Positions 32,273-43,198 of a DNA stretch of 64,000 bases are shown here, one piece after another (position 1 is the first letter of the stretch; every line of letters begins with the position of its first letter). The stretch comes from Peromyscus leucopus (lineage: Eukaryota > Chordata > Mammalia > Rodentia > Cricetidae). The stretch spans positions 31,827,994 to 31,891,993 of the forward strand of contig NC_051072.1 in assembly GCF_004664715.2 (NCBI RefSeq), read 5' to 3'. Made by a program: the position numbers and the translations under genes. A model generated the notes under the pieces. That model was not told the DNA's origin. It made no database searches and saw only the letters and a program-made list of their open reading frames with translations.

Positions 32273-34005
32273 GTAACGAAATGGAGGCCCATGAAAACCC
32301 GTAAATGAAACAGTTCACAAATTTCACCTCAAAACTTACCAAATTCACAAGGCCCTTTTTTCCCCAGGGTTATGTGTTCAAGAACTGTTGCAGGGAGCCC
32401 CAATCCAGTTATGTGAGTCATCAACTCATGCTATGGTAGGGTTTTGGGATACAACTGCCTTCGAGGGGTCCGAGCTTCTGAAAGTAACTCCTCACTATGT
32501 TCAAATAATTAACCCAAATAAACTCACCGCGTGACGTCTCGCATTTTAACTGTTAACGCCATACAATCTAGAGTCACCTGGAAAGAGAATCTCGGGGCAT
32601 TATCTAGATCAAGCTGGTCTGTGGGGGATCGTCTGGACTGTTAGCTGACATGGGAGGACCCATTTCTTCGTAGGTGGCCCTGTCCCTGGGCTGAACCCTG
32701 AGCTGTGCGCAGAGCTGAAGAAAGCTGGGCCGAGTGCTCAGAGCAGCTGGCAGGCAAGGATCCATGCATTTGCTCTCTTTCTGCTCTTGATTGTGGATGT
32801 GATGACTTGATTTCCCCACAATAATGCACTGCATCCTTGAATTGTAAACTAAATGCATATCCCCCCTCACCCCCCCCCCCCCCCCGCCTTGCTGTTTTAG
32901 ATCAGGATATTTTTATCACAGCAGCAGGAATGACACTGGAACACGTTTATTCACCACGCTGGATTGGGGTGATGTTGTTACTATTGTCTGCCATTGGATC
33001 TCCATCTGGAGCGAGCAAACACTTGTTCACGTTTCCCCAGGAATAGGGTCACACAACACGTGGAGTTCCCCAGTTAGAGCCGTCCTTCTGTCTTGGCCTT
33101 CCGAGAGCTTAGATTACAAGCGTGGCCCCTTGACCCAGTTCCTAGCTTCTCATTCTAAACAAAAACATACACATATAAAGAAAAACACATCTCAAATCCT
33201 TTCAGTTGGGAAGCAAAAGAAGGGTGCGTGTGGATGGGTGGGTGGGGGTTAGAGTATAAAAGTGAAGAGAAATCTAGAGAGAGACCACTCCTTGAACCAA
33301 AATTCCTTTACTCAGGAGACAAGAGGCTGGAGACTCCGAGTGCAGGCTGGGCAGTCCCTGTAGCCACCACGCCGTCATGAAAAAGAAGTTTGTTCAGCTC
33401 ACAGTTCTTCAGGAATACAACGTGCTGCAGAAAAGGCTTGCATCAGGAAGCGGTACCGAGGGCCCTAGAGAGTCAGTGCTCACTGCCTTCCTGTCTGTTG
33501 CGGAGCATGTTGCCCAACCGCTCCTTAGGGTGAACTTCCCCTCTGACCCTCGTGCCTGTCACCCCTTAGCAGAAGGTTGAAGGGTGTCATCTGTGCTTGC
33601 CAGTAGACAGTGATTTCCCTAAAATGCCACTGGTTAAAGAGTTTGAAAGTAGTTCACATGGATGAAGAGCTAGCTCCCTGCTGTTGATACCTGCTCCCTG
33701 TAAAGCTGACTCCTGGGTTTTGCAGAGCCTTCTACTGGTACCCCGTTAAGAGCATCTAAATGGACATCAAGAAACTGGAGCTGGCCGATTTTTTTTTTTT
33801 TAAGTTGGAGAAAATACAGTAACTGCAAAATAAATATTGAAGTTAGTGAAGTGCAACGATGTTAATTTTTCATCTTCTGTTGTGTTATAAAATTCTCATT
33901 AGGAGAACAAAGTAATCCTTTAAAAAATCTATTATTTGGAAAGTGGGTGGTTAGTTTCTTTTAAAGTATACTAAAATGTTTTAAAATTCTGCCCATTGGG
34001 GTTGG
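32273..34005. other. mostly single-copy intergenic DNA with poly(C) run
   Basis: A C-run with one CA interruption lies at about 32862-32886. A short open frame at 33377-33580 begins MKKKFVQLTVLQEYNVLQK but has no family that I recognise and is probably repeat-derived. Confidence 0.35.
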
Positions 34006-34008
34006 GGC

Positions 34009-34085
34009 TGTAGCTCAGTGGTATAGCGTTTGCCTAGCATGCAGGAGGCTGGGGGTTCAATTCTTATACCTCCCAGGAGAAGAAA
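34009..34085 (+). repeat. ID-type SINE (tRNA-Ala derived)
   Basis: GGGGCTGTAGCTCAGTGGTA carries a pol III A box (TAGCTCAGTGG). GGGGGTTCAATTC carries a B box. GTTTGCCTAGCATGCAGG matches the ID anticodon-arm region. An A-rich tail follows. Confidence 0.85.
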
Positions 34086-35078
34086 AACAGAACTGGTCAG
34101 TAAAAACATGATGTATGTACCATTGTAAGAACTATGCCAACAATCTATGTCATTCCTATAAAATTACAAGTAAAGCAAAAAGAAATGTACGCACCCAGAG
34201 ATTAGGACTCAGAGTGTCTTGATATGATTGCCATACTATAAAATCCAACTTTTCAGCTATTAAGACTTTACGAAGATTAGCATTTATATTCTCCCTTCAG
34301 CTTATAGACACGAACTGAGCATGAGAAAATGGGGACCAACATGAAGGCGTGGAAGTACTGTTGAGGGGCTTATTATCTGGGGCTTCCTTTCAAGAAATCT
34401 GAAGTTATCTGGGTTGTAGGGGTACTGGTCTTGTAGACTTTCTACAGCATTAGATTGGCTTCTTTTGTCTCTCTTATTCGTGTCAGTAAAGGTACTTGTT
34501 ACTCCGACAGCGCTGAGTAACAAGGGCCCAAACTCACTGGCTTCACAGAGTCTTCTCTCATATGTCAGCACATGATCTCAGAGAGGCTAGACTGGCCTGG
34601 GTTCCAATTGTAACTCGGATCCAGTTTGCCCTGCGCTTCTCCCTTTCTTCTGGGACCCAGTAGATCATTTAAGTCATGTTTTTCTCCTTGTCTTGACCGA
34701 AGTAGAAGACACCAAGTCAGGCCACTAATGCACACTTCAAGCTTCTACTTCTCATGTACCTTCATACACGTCATGTGGTATACCCAAAGTCAGGAGGGAG
34801 TAATGCCTACTCTGTTGGTATGAGGCTAAAGGGAACCCCACACACAGCAAAAAAAAAATGAGCAGCATATTTCTCTCATGCAGATTGATGGCCAGGAAGA
34901 ATTTTGAAGAATCGTGCACTCTATCTGACTCAATTTTTTATAGTTGAGCATAGTTTGTTTTATAAATTTTTGAAGTAATTATGGTCTGTTGATGCAATGT
35001 AATTATATTTTATTAACAGATATTTCCCATATGACTTTTTTTTCATGAATGACTTACTTTCATAAGATGAGCAAAAAA
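34086..35078. other. no recognised feature
   Basis: Intergenic single-copy sequence. Confidence 0.4.
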
Positions 35079-35080
35079 GA

Positions 35081-35431
35081 ACAGGCATGATGGCTCATGA
35101 CTATAATCCCATGAGGAGGCTGAGGCTGGTGGATTGCCATGAATGTTTTTTGTTTTATTTTTTTAAAGACATTTTTTATTTTTAATTATGTATATACTTG
35201 AAGTCCAGAAAAGGACTTCAGATCCATTAGAGTTGAAGGTATAGGCAGCTGTGAGCCTCCAATGTAGGTCCTGGGAACTGAACTCTGATCCTCTGTAAGG
35301 GCAGTACATATTCTTAACCACTGAGCCATCTTTTCTGGCCTGATTGCCATGATTAAGGCCAGTCTATCTAACATAATGAGTGCGGGGTCACCCTGGGCTA
35401 CAAAATGAGATCCTGTCTCAGTTTCCTTACC

Positions 35432-35475
<44 letters not shown>
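35081..35475 (+). repeat. B1 SINE split by a B2, with 39-nt A tail
   Basis: The B1 left half (35081-35142) has GGCATGATGGCTCATGACTA. The right half (35353-35436) has CACCCTGGGCTACAAAATGA and GATCCTGTCTCAG. A pure A tail fills about 35437-35475. Confidence 0.87.
35143..35341 (-). repeat. B2 SINE nested in B1
   Basis: GTAGGTCCTGGGAACTGAAC and AACCACTGAGCCATC are reverse B2 words. GATTGCCATGA is found at both edges (35132-35142 and 35342-35352), an 11-bp target duplication. Confidence 0.9.
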
Positions 35476-35477
<2 letters not shown>

Positions 35478-36183
35478 AGGTGGGAAAAGAAAAGCTTGCA
35501 ATAGCTTTGGACCTCAACAGGTTGTTCTGTAACTGATTTTTCTACTGGCAATGGTGGTACCAATATCAGCTTTAATTCCTCATTTTATTACTAACTTCCT
35601 TCATATGCTAGAAGAAGCTTCAGCACACCAGGCATGTAAGGGCACTCTTGGGATTCTATCGAATTGGAGATGAAGGCAGGAGGATGAGGAATTTAAGGTC
35701 ACCTTGGACTAACTATACATAGGGAGTTTAAGGCCAGCCTCAAGAAAACCATATTGAGCAATAATTTTAAGTACGAAGTATTCTCTACACAGGGTGCTGG
35801 GAAGGCCAAAGATGCCAAGACAAGCAAAGATGCTAAGCCTGAGCTTAGGGCAGTGCTAGCCCTGTAGCTGCTATTGAGTATCTGAAACTCGGGAAAGAGG
35901 AAGCAGGAGCTGGGCTGCTCTGATGCCAAAACAATTTTGTGGGAGCCTGCCCACAGAGGCCCTTAAAGATGAAACTTTCACAACAAAGTTACTCTGAAAA
36001 GAGTTCTCCTGTGTCTTTCTCAGTTCATCCAAAGAGACCGGGCAGCCGCTGCTGCCAGTGCCATTCTATAGTTTCTACGTGAGCAACTGGGAAAGAACCC
36101 CACTTACTTTGCAGAGGGGCTATTTCCTGCTCAAAAGCATTGTCTTGAAGCCAGACCTTCTCACATGTCTGTCTTTCTACTGA

Positions 36184-36187
<4 letters not shown>
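35476..36187. other. single-copy DNA with a weak B1-like stretch
   Basis: 35625-35750 contains TTTAAGGCCAGCCTCAAG and other B1-like words but is too diverged to delimit. Nothing else is recognised. Confidence 0.35.

Positions 36188-36188
<1 letters not shown>

Positions 36189-36234
<46 letters not shown>
36189..36234. repeat. (GT)n microsatellite
   Basis: 46 bp of perfect GT. Confidence 0.95.
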
Positions 36235-36235
<1 letters not shown>

Positions 36236-36334
36236 CTGTCATCCTTGAGACTGCAGGGTCTCAAGGTGTGGGTAACTCAGGAGTTAGGGGTTGGCACAAT
36301 CAAGGTCACATAGAACTTCAACTGAGTTTGTGGC

Positions 36335-36980
36335 TTGGCTCTGGGTCCTTGTCCTGAGAATTTGAAGACTGAAATTCAAGGGCAGCTGGAAGGATGAGCT
36401 TAAAAGGGAGTTTTTATTACAGAGAGGAAGCATAAAGAAGAAAGCTTGAGGATCTGTTGCAGAAAGCAGAACTCTGGGAGCTAGCGGTGCTCTGGAGGGG
36501 GCTCCAAGAAAGGGGGAGGGGAACCCCAACCTGTTTATCTAAGGGCTATTTATAGGACATAAGGCACAAACTGGATGACGCCTGGGTAATTTCTGTTGAT
36601 ATTGGTTAATTCTCTGAGCATTTCACTAGTTGAGCCAATGAAGACCTACATGCTCTATGTATGTCCCCCTGGCCCAGCCATAGAGTCCGTCAGGTACTCT
36701 TCATGTTCCATTAGGGGAGGGGTCATACCTTGAACACTCTTTCCATCTCAGACTTGTCTTTACCGGCTGTTGACCCTGATTATCTGCTGACCATTAACCT
36801 AGGCTGCATAGCTGGTCATGTTAGCCTTGCAGATGACACAGCCCTTATTTCTTAACCTATGTAAGGATCTGCCGATTGTTATTACCCTATACTCTCTGTT
36901 CTTGTCTTTACATGACCAGCATGGAATCTGGCTATGGAGCTAGCTCCTACCACAGATAAGAAGATGTTATTATTGTTTAT
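36335..36980 (-). mobile_element. possible LTR (unidentified)
   Basis: On the minus strand the block would start TGTGGTAGGAGC and carry an AATAAA near its far end (plus strand TTTTTATTACAG at about 36409). The layout suggests an LTR, but I cannot name the family. Confidence 0.3.
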
Positions 36981-37384
36981 CTCATATTTTACCCCTTGTC
37001 TTTGGTGTGATCTAAGGAAGTCTCTTTCCTGAAATGGGTGGAGACTTTTCAGAAGTCATTAACCTTAGTCTGCTACAGTTGGGTTTATTTGAAGCACGAT
37101 TATAAGGAAGGGCAATGTGCCTTGCATATGTTCTTCAAGGAGGAGGAACCAGTCAGCCTGCCAATACTGGCTCGGAGCCTTGCTATTCCTCTTATCTGGT
37201 CAGCTTGGTTATTTCATACCCAGTTGCAAGCCCTTTCATTTCTCACCTCCAGTGTTCCCAACCTTGCTATTTTAACCCTACCATTCTTTATAATGCCAAC
37301 CTTTGTTCTTAACCTTATCACAACCAGTAAGCTATACATCCAGTCCCTCCCTCTCTTCTTCCTTCCTCACTTCTTCCTTTCCTT

Positions 37385-37520
37385 CCTGTCTTTGAGGCAG
37401 GGTTCCATGTACCTCAGGCTGGCCTTAAACTTGTTTGTAGCTGAGGATAGCCTTGAAATCAAGAGTCATGTGCTTCTGCATCCCACGCACTGGGATTTCA
37501 GCATAGGTGGGTCAACTGAT
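37385..37520 (-). repeat. B1 SINE
   Basis: TTTGAGGCAGGGTTCCATGT, CTCAGGCTGGCCTTAAACTT and GTAGCTGAGGATAGCCTTG fit a reverse B1. The 229-codon open frame across this region is mostly SINE and is not a gene. Confidence 0.7.
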
Positions 37521-37574
37521 TCATACTCTCAGTTCTCCTTCCTTCCTTCTTTCTTTCCTTCCTTTATTCTTTCA

Positions 37575-37735
37575 TACATTTTTAGTGTGTGTGTGTGTGT
37601 GTATGTGTTGAGATGCATGCGAAAGTCAGAGGACACCTTTCAGGAGTCAGTTCTTTCCATTAGCCATGAGGGTTCTGGGATCCAGTTCAGGTCATCATGC
37701 CTGGCAGCAAGCCCCTTTAGCTACTGATCCAGCCC
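37575..37735 (-). repeat. B3 SINE
   Basis: A short TG run, CAGGAGTCAGTTCTTTCCAT, GGGATCCAGTTCAGGTCATC and TACTGATCCAGCCC follow in reverse B3 order. Confidence 0.72.
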
Positions 37736-37766
37736 ACCCTGGCCTCTCTCCTTTTTTTTTTACCAA

Positions 37767-37773
<7 letters not shown>

Positions 37774-37831
<58 letters not shown>
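37774..37831. repeat. (GA)n microsatellite
   Basis: About 56 bp of GA. Confidence 0.95.
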
Positions 37832-37833
<2 letters not shown>

Positions 37834-38376
37834 TAAGGGTGAGCCATTTCGAGAGGAGAGAGAATGTGTATGTGAGAGAGACAATATAAAATCCCGTTTA
37901 GTTCATACTTCTATTAGGCAGGCCCACACCTAAAATAATCTAGGCAGTAAAGAAAAATATGCTCGAGTTGGCAACCTTTGTGTTGGAAGTTTGCTAATGT
38001 CAACATTTCAGGAGGCTGGTGTGCCAAGTGGCATGAGGAAGCAGACTTGGACCATGTGGGATATATGAGCTCCTGGCTCAGACTTAAAGCAGTGCAGCTG
38101 CCATGACCACGCCTGGTCCTGTTGGAATGCAGCAGCCATTGGTCCTGGCACGCTTCCAGCCCATGACACAGGCTAAGATTGATCTACTTGGACAGACAAA
38201 AACTTCCTTAAAACTGCAAGCCTCTAATAGAGGGCAACTGTTGTGCTACTGTCTACCAATCTTGCCATGCACAACTCTGTTGCTGGAGAGGGCAACCCAT
38301 AGAGACTGAACACGTTGCGTCATGTATTTTCTCTTTCACAATCTTTCTGTTGCAGAGAAATAGGTGTGTACAGCCC
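37832..38376. other. no recognised feature
   Basis: Intergenic sequence with no supported annotation. Confidence 0.35.
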
Positions 38377-38377
38377 T

Positions 38378-38508
38378 GCTTTGCAGTTTTGGCTAGCCTA
38401 GAACTCTCTGTGTAGACTAGGCTGGCCTCGAACTTGCAGCAATCCTCCTACCTCTGCCTCCTGAGTGCTGAGATTACAGGCACACAGTGTCATACCTAGC
38501 TGTGTCTT
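38378..38508 (-). repeat. B1 SINE
   Basis: GACTAGGCTGGCCTCGAACT, CCTACCTCTGCCTCCTGAGT and GAGATTACAGGCACACA are clear reverse B1 words. Confidence 0.8.
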
Positions 38509-40277
38509 TATCTCACTCTTTAATCCCGTTATTACTGGGGTTATACCTTCATGGCTTCCTTTATAACCATATACCTGCTCTTCCCACATTTCCATGTAGT
38601 GGCATGACAAGTGATTAGGATTCAACTTCCTGGTAAAAAAGAAAAAAGACCGGCTAAGTGGTGATTCTAACTTCCACGGTATCATAGTCTGACCATAGAT
38701 AATTTCATACTAATGTGAAATCGCTGAATGTGGATCCCTGAATGTGGAGCTGAGAAAAGAAGTACACAGGTGGATTTGAAAGTTTATGGGGGCCAAATGC
38801 AGCATCCCACTGTGTCCAAATCTTCCCACACCCTATAACACCATTCCATATTTTCTTTACTCCTGACTTTCTTTTCCATTCTCAGTCTCCCCAGCACTCA
38901 GCCTCCACCTCCAGCCCTCTGAATTCTATGTTATTCTTTGCTGTTTCCATTTTGCTCCATAGAAGGCTACTGTCCCCTGTCTTTTTAACAGGTTATTTGT
39001 TGAGTATGGTCTGTGTTTCACACATCAGCTAAAAGAGAGGAGAAAGGCTTTTGAACAGAGCAAATTACACAGGCTCAGAGCCTCTTAAGAAAGGAGGACA
39101 AACAGTAAGTGTAATAGGTACTGTCACTAGGGCAAGCCCACAGGACATGTGCTGGTCAGGAGGACAGCCTGTCCCTGTAAGTATCACACTATGATCAAAC
39201 CATGCCGATTGAAGATATTATTTTTTTTTGATATGATTCAGTTCCCATAGAAGATAGGTATTACCCTAGGTGCTGTCTTGAGAAATGGAGTCAGTTGGCT
39301 TACTGAATAATTTTGACTTTGTCTTTTTGGAGTTATGTTGTTGTTATTTGTTTGTTTTGAAACAGGTTTTCACCCTTTAGTCCAGGCTGGCCTGGATCTC
39401 ACTGTATAGCCCTGTCTTACCTCAAACTTGCTTCACAGTTCCCTCGGTTTACCTTCAAAATCTCCAGACAATGCCAGACACATAGGACACACTGCTATGA
39501 ACTAGAGGCTATCTTTATTCCTGGAATTTTAAGTTATTTGTAACAAAAGTTACCTGTAACAAATTCATCCAGACAATATGGTAGAAGACTACTGCACGTA
39601 GCTGCAGAACAATGAGGAATTGGTCAACTGACTAATTAAATACATTATTATTAAATAACTTTATTTCTGTATGTGTATGTAGAAGGATGTACTCATAAAT
39701 TTAGGAATGGACAATTAGGAGGAAAGTGCCTTTGTTGTCTGATGTTTCTACAGCAAAGCAACCAGAGGGGAGTCAAATCTACTAGATCCTAATCAGGACT
39801 CATCCAGGGAGGGAGAAGTTGCTATTGTGGTCGTAGTGACAGTGGATCTAGAGAATTTGGAGTTCTCTTTTTAACTTCATTGGGGATGGCAGAACATGCC
39901 ATACACGCCTTGTTTCTTGTCTGCTAGGTGAAGGAGGAAGGAGTTGAGATGAAATCTCTTACTTTTGATGCGGTGGAATGGAATCTGTCAGGGAGGACCA
40001 TGGGTCTTCCTCTCTAACACGTCATGTCACCACTGTCAGGATGAGGATCAGACAGAGGAAAGCTCTGAGCCACTTCAGTGACTGTTGGGAACTTAGGCTG
40101 ATAAGAGATGCTGACTGAGACGGGTGTACCTTGTAAAGAAAGGCTGCGAGAAACAACTCTTTGTGTATTCAGCCAGCACTGAGGTCTTGGAGATGACTGA
40201 GAGGAGCCTGCCTTTCTAAAGGTGTTGAACATTGTTAAAGTACTGTTAAATAAATGTGATTGGTTATGGGGCTTTGT
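38509..40277. other. mostly single-copy intergenic DNA
   Basis: A diverged reverse B1 may lie at 39355-39480 (TAGTCCAGGCTGGCCTGGAT). Nothing else is recognised. Confidence 0.4.
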
Positions 40278-40544
40278 GAAAGCATCCTTTTTTTAAAAAA
40301 AATTATTTATTTATTTCTTTTTAATTTTTTTATTATTATAAAGAGATTTCCTATTCATTTTACATACCAACCACACATTCCCCTGTGCCCCTTCCTCCCA
40401 CCCCCCAAGCCTTCCCCCACAACCCACCCCCATTCCCACCTCCTCCAAGGCAAAGTCTCCCATGGGGAGTCAGCAGAGCCTGGTACATTCAGTTGAGGCA
40501 GGTCCAAGCCCCTCCTCTCTGCACCAAGGGAAAGCATCCTTTTT
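40278..40544 (-). mobile_element. 5'-truncated LINE-1 insertion with 15-bp target duplication
   Basis: About 237 bp of reversed LINE-1 3' end (TCCAAGGCAAAGTCTCCCAT, GGGGAGTCAGCAGAGCCTGG) has a T-rich tail at its left. GAAAGCATCCTTTTT flanks it at 40278-40292 and 40530-40544. Confidence 0.88.
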
Positions 40545-42419
40545 AATGGTATGTTGGGGACTAGGGCAAGTTGATGCCTTAACTTGTAAGCTTCAGTACC
40601 CTGCCTTGATATCCTGGCTGCCTTAAGCACAGGATTATCAGCCAAGTAGCCAGCCCAAATACTCTCACCCTAGCTCTTGCCATTCCAAACACTCCATGGG
40701 AGCCTACTACAATCACCATGGCTTTCCCTCTCTGGAAACAGGAGAAGCAGTTCAGTTAATGAAGTATAACTCCAACTCCTAATGTCACGGTCTCAGACAT
40801 GAGTGTCTCAAACAGCTAGCACTGGATATCTTCCCACGGCATGCCTTGGTAAACTCTAGGTGACCTTGAAGCCTTCTCTATCCATAGCAGATGGAGACTT
40901 CCCCTAGTAATCCATCAGAAGAACTGTGATTGGAGCCAACGTGGTCCTTGGTCTGTATGAGGAACTGCCAGGATTGGTTCAAACCCTATCACCCCCCCCC
41001 CCTTTTCTGGCAACATAAAAGCAGGTTGTTTGGCTCACTTTAGCCCAGAAGACACTCCCTTTTGCTGACCATCCCCCCTCCCCCCCCCACACACATTGCA
41101 ACATTGACCTTTAGAGAAGTCTTCTCAAGCAAGGTAGTGAAGGGAAACTGAAGGCTTCGGTTGGTCTCTGGAAGAGTTCCTGAATGTGGTCAAGCCTTAA
41201 AGACTTCAGATCTGAGCAACCATAGGCCTGGGCCTCAGATCACTTGTCAGGGAGGGCTAAGGATCGCTGTGTGCAAGGCCTGTGGGAGAACTTGAAAGCG
41301 GGAAAGCACCACCAAATTGCTGCAGGATGCTGTCTTATGCTGTCACCCATAACTGTCAGAAACCGAGGATTACAAAAGAGGACAAGTATGAGACTACAGA
41401 TGCTGAAAGGCTGGAGATAGGTAAGCCTACAACCCGAGTGTCAAGAGCGAGTGTCTGGATTCTAAAGGGTTTGAGACGGTAATACTCCTCTGGGTTTGTC
41501 TGTTCAGCCCCTAGGCCTGGGGCACTCACCCAGGCTTGCCAGCACAGGAAGAACTTCTCGCCTACTCACTTTTCCTATCGGGAAGATTAAAAGGCTCCCG
41601 ACCAGCTAGCTGATTGATAACGCCTCCTATATTCCAGACACTGCTTGGTTTTGGAATGCAAAACAAAATAAGCATGGTCTGCCAGGGGAAAGTTCTCAGT
41701 AAAGATGCTAAAGAAAAGTGCACGGTGGAGCCCCGTCCACATTGTTAAGTTATGGCAATAAGGGTGGGCCAGCTACCCTAAGCTTCAGGCAGGACAGAAG
41801 CGAGGATCTCAGCAGTATTGCTTTGCTGCTCAAGATACCAGGACTGGAGAAGCTTTCCCCCTGGCTAGCCCGCAGAAGGGTGGTTTCTGAATATGACCCA
41901 AGCCAGAGCCTCTTGCCTAGGGAGACCCTGGCACATTCCAGCTGCGCCTGTCAATTTCTTATTAACAGAGCTAAGCCGGAAGTACTGGTGAGTCTTTGGA
42001 ATCTCTCAGAAAGGGCTTCATTTTCCAAAGAGCTCCTCAAAGGGGCTGAACTTCAACCTAGGGGAAAATAAAACAAAGCAAAACAAAACCAACCAACCAA
42101 CCAAACAAAAAAAAAACACCACTACCACTGCCACCATCAAAAATTAAGGCATTAAAGAAATGAGAGGGTGATTCTGGAGCAATCTCCAGGCTTTTCCCTT
42201 CTTGCCTGATGTGATTACAAGGAAAGATTTGTTCACTTTATTTATTTTTAATTCTTGAAGATTTTTCTTTCCTCCCCTTTCTCCCTCCCAGCCACTCCGG
42301 CTTGGGTTTCCATATGACTCATAATTCCTTCTGAAAGTGGAGTCGAATTCATAAAAGTGGTGGAAAGGCGGGGAGGAGGGGGGGTGTGCGGGAGAGGCTG
42401 GGAGCCCCAGGGAGTCTTC
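40545..42419. other. Parp8 upstream flank, apparently single-copy
   Basis: Short C-runs occur near 40992-41003 and 41070-41090, and an AACC-rich tract near 42085-42105. No SINE or coding frame is supported. This is the proximal upstream region of the Parp8 promoter. Confidence 0.45.
42315..42321. promoter_or_regulatory. TGACTCA (AP-1/TRE-like) site upstream of the island
   Basis: A perfect TGACTCA lies about 0.1 kb left of the CpG island edge in an AT-richer flank. AP-1 motifs are common by chance, so a regulatory role is only a suggestion based on position. Confidence 0.25.
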
Positions 42420-42903
42420 ACTACCTACACTGTCACTCAGCTCCCGGCGCGAGTGGCGGTCGGGGGTGGGGAAATCCAGACTGCGCGGATGGCGGATACT
42501 ATTAAAGCCCCAGCGGCGCGCAGCCGGGCCCGGTGACCCGCGGCGGGTGCGGGAGGGTCTGCGGCGGGCGAGCGGGCGGGCGGCGCTGCAGCAGCCTGGG
42601 CACGGCCGCCGCCCGCGGGCGCGAGTGTGCGCGGGTGTGGGAAGGCCGGCGTGCGGGCCGCGAGGGGTGTGCGCGCGTGAGTCGGAGCGGGGCTCGCCCC
42701 TCGCCGGCGCCCGCCGCTCCACGGCTGCCCATCGCTCTCCAGCGGTCCCCGGCCCCCTTCGGGCCCCTCGGCTCCCCACGGCCGTCCGTCTCCGGGCGGG
42801 GGAGGGAGAAAGTGAGACTCGGTGTCATCACCATCCATTGTCAGAAGGGGAGGAAATTGGAATCCAGCAGCGGCGAGCAGCAGCTGGGCGGTCACATCTG
42901 GGA

Positions 42904-43026
42904 ATGCAAAGCCGACCTCCCCCTCCTCCTCCTCCTCCTCCACCTCCTCCTCTCTCACCCGGGATCACTTCCGAAACCACTTCGCCTTCAGCCCCTGCCT
43001 CGGCCAGAGGTTTCATTTTTAACTGA
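42904..43026 (+). other. candidate proline-rich upstream ORF of Parp8
   Basis: An ATG at 42904 opens a 40-codon frame ending at TGA 43024-43026. It begins MQSR and continues with a run of twelve prolines encoded by a CCT repeat. It is in the same frame as the Parp8 start at 43108, with only that one stop between them. If the transcript includes this segment, it would act as an upstream ORF. There is no evidence that the peptide is stable or functional. Confidence 0.35.
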
Positions 43027-43107
43027 ATATTTACGAAAGCTGGAAGCGTGCGAGGGGGGTGGGGTGGGGTGGAAATAGCGGCTGCTTCTTTTCCAGGGAT
43101 TTATTTA

Positions 43108-43198
43108 ATGGGGATGTGTTCAAGGCAAGAGAGAATTCAGAAGGATATCGACGTCGTGATCCAGAAGTCCAGAGCCGAGAAAGACTGCCTGTTTGCAG
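43108..43198 (+). CDS. Parp8: Parp8 coding exon 1 (initiator exon)
   Basis: This exon encodes the first 30 residues plus one base of PARP8, a mono-ADP-ribosyltransferase of the PARP family. The reading starts MGMCSRQERIQKD and ends RAEKDCLFA, which matches the PARP8 N-terminus as I know it from mammals. The donor is GCAG|GTGAGT at 43198/43199, phase 1. The first ATG (43108) is preceded in frame by a TGA at 43024. Its context is weak (T at -3, G at +4), and a second in-frame ATG lies two codons on (43114) with G at -3, so leaky initiation could give a protein shorter by two residues. The sequence is charged and helix-prone. The conserved PARP6/PARP8 region and the catalytic domain are encoded further downstream, outside the window. 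Gene identity is very secure. The start choice follows the known protein. Confidence 0.95.

Noticed and set aside
33377..33580. Plus-strand 67-codon frame beginning MKKKFVQL, considered as a small gene
   Set aside because: No family is recognised, and the surrounding words resemble dispersed rodent repeat text. There is no promoter or splice evidence.
34009..34085. Possible tRNA gene
   Set aside because: The A and B boxes belong to an ID SINE with an A-rich tail. The fold does not give an intact acceptor stem with standard loops.
37038..37727. 229-codon open frame
   Set aside because: Its second half is reversed B1 and B3 SINE sequence. The first half has no known domain, splice context or codon bias.
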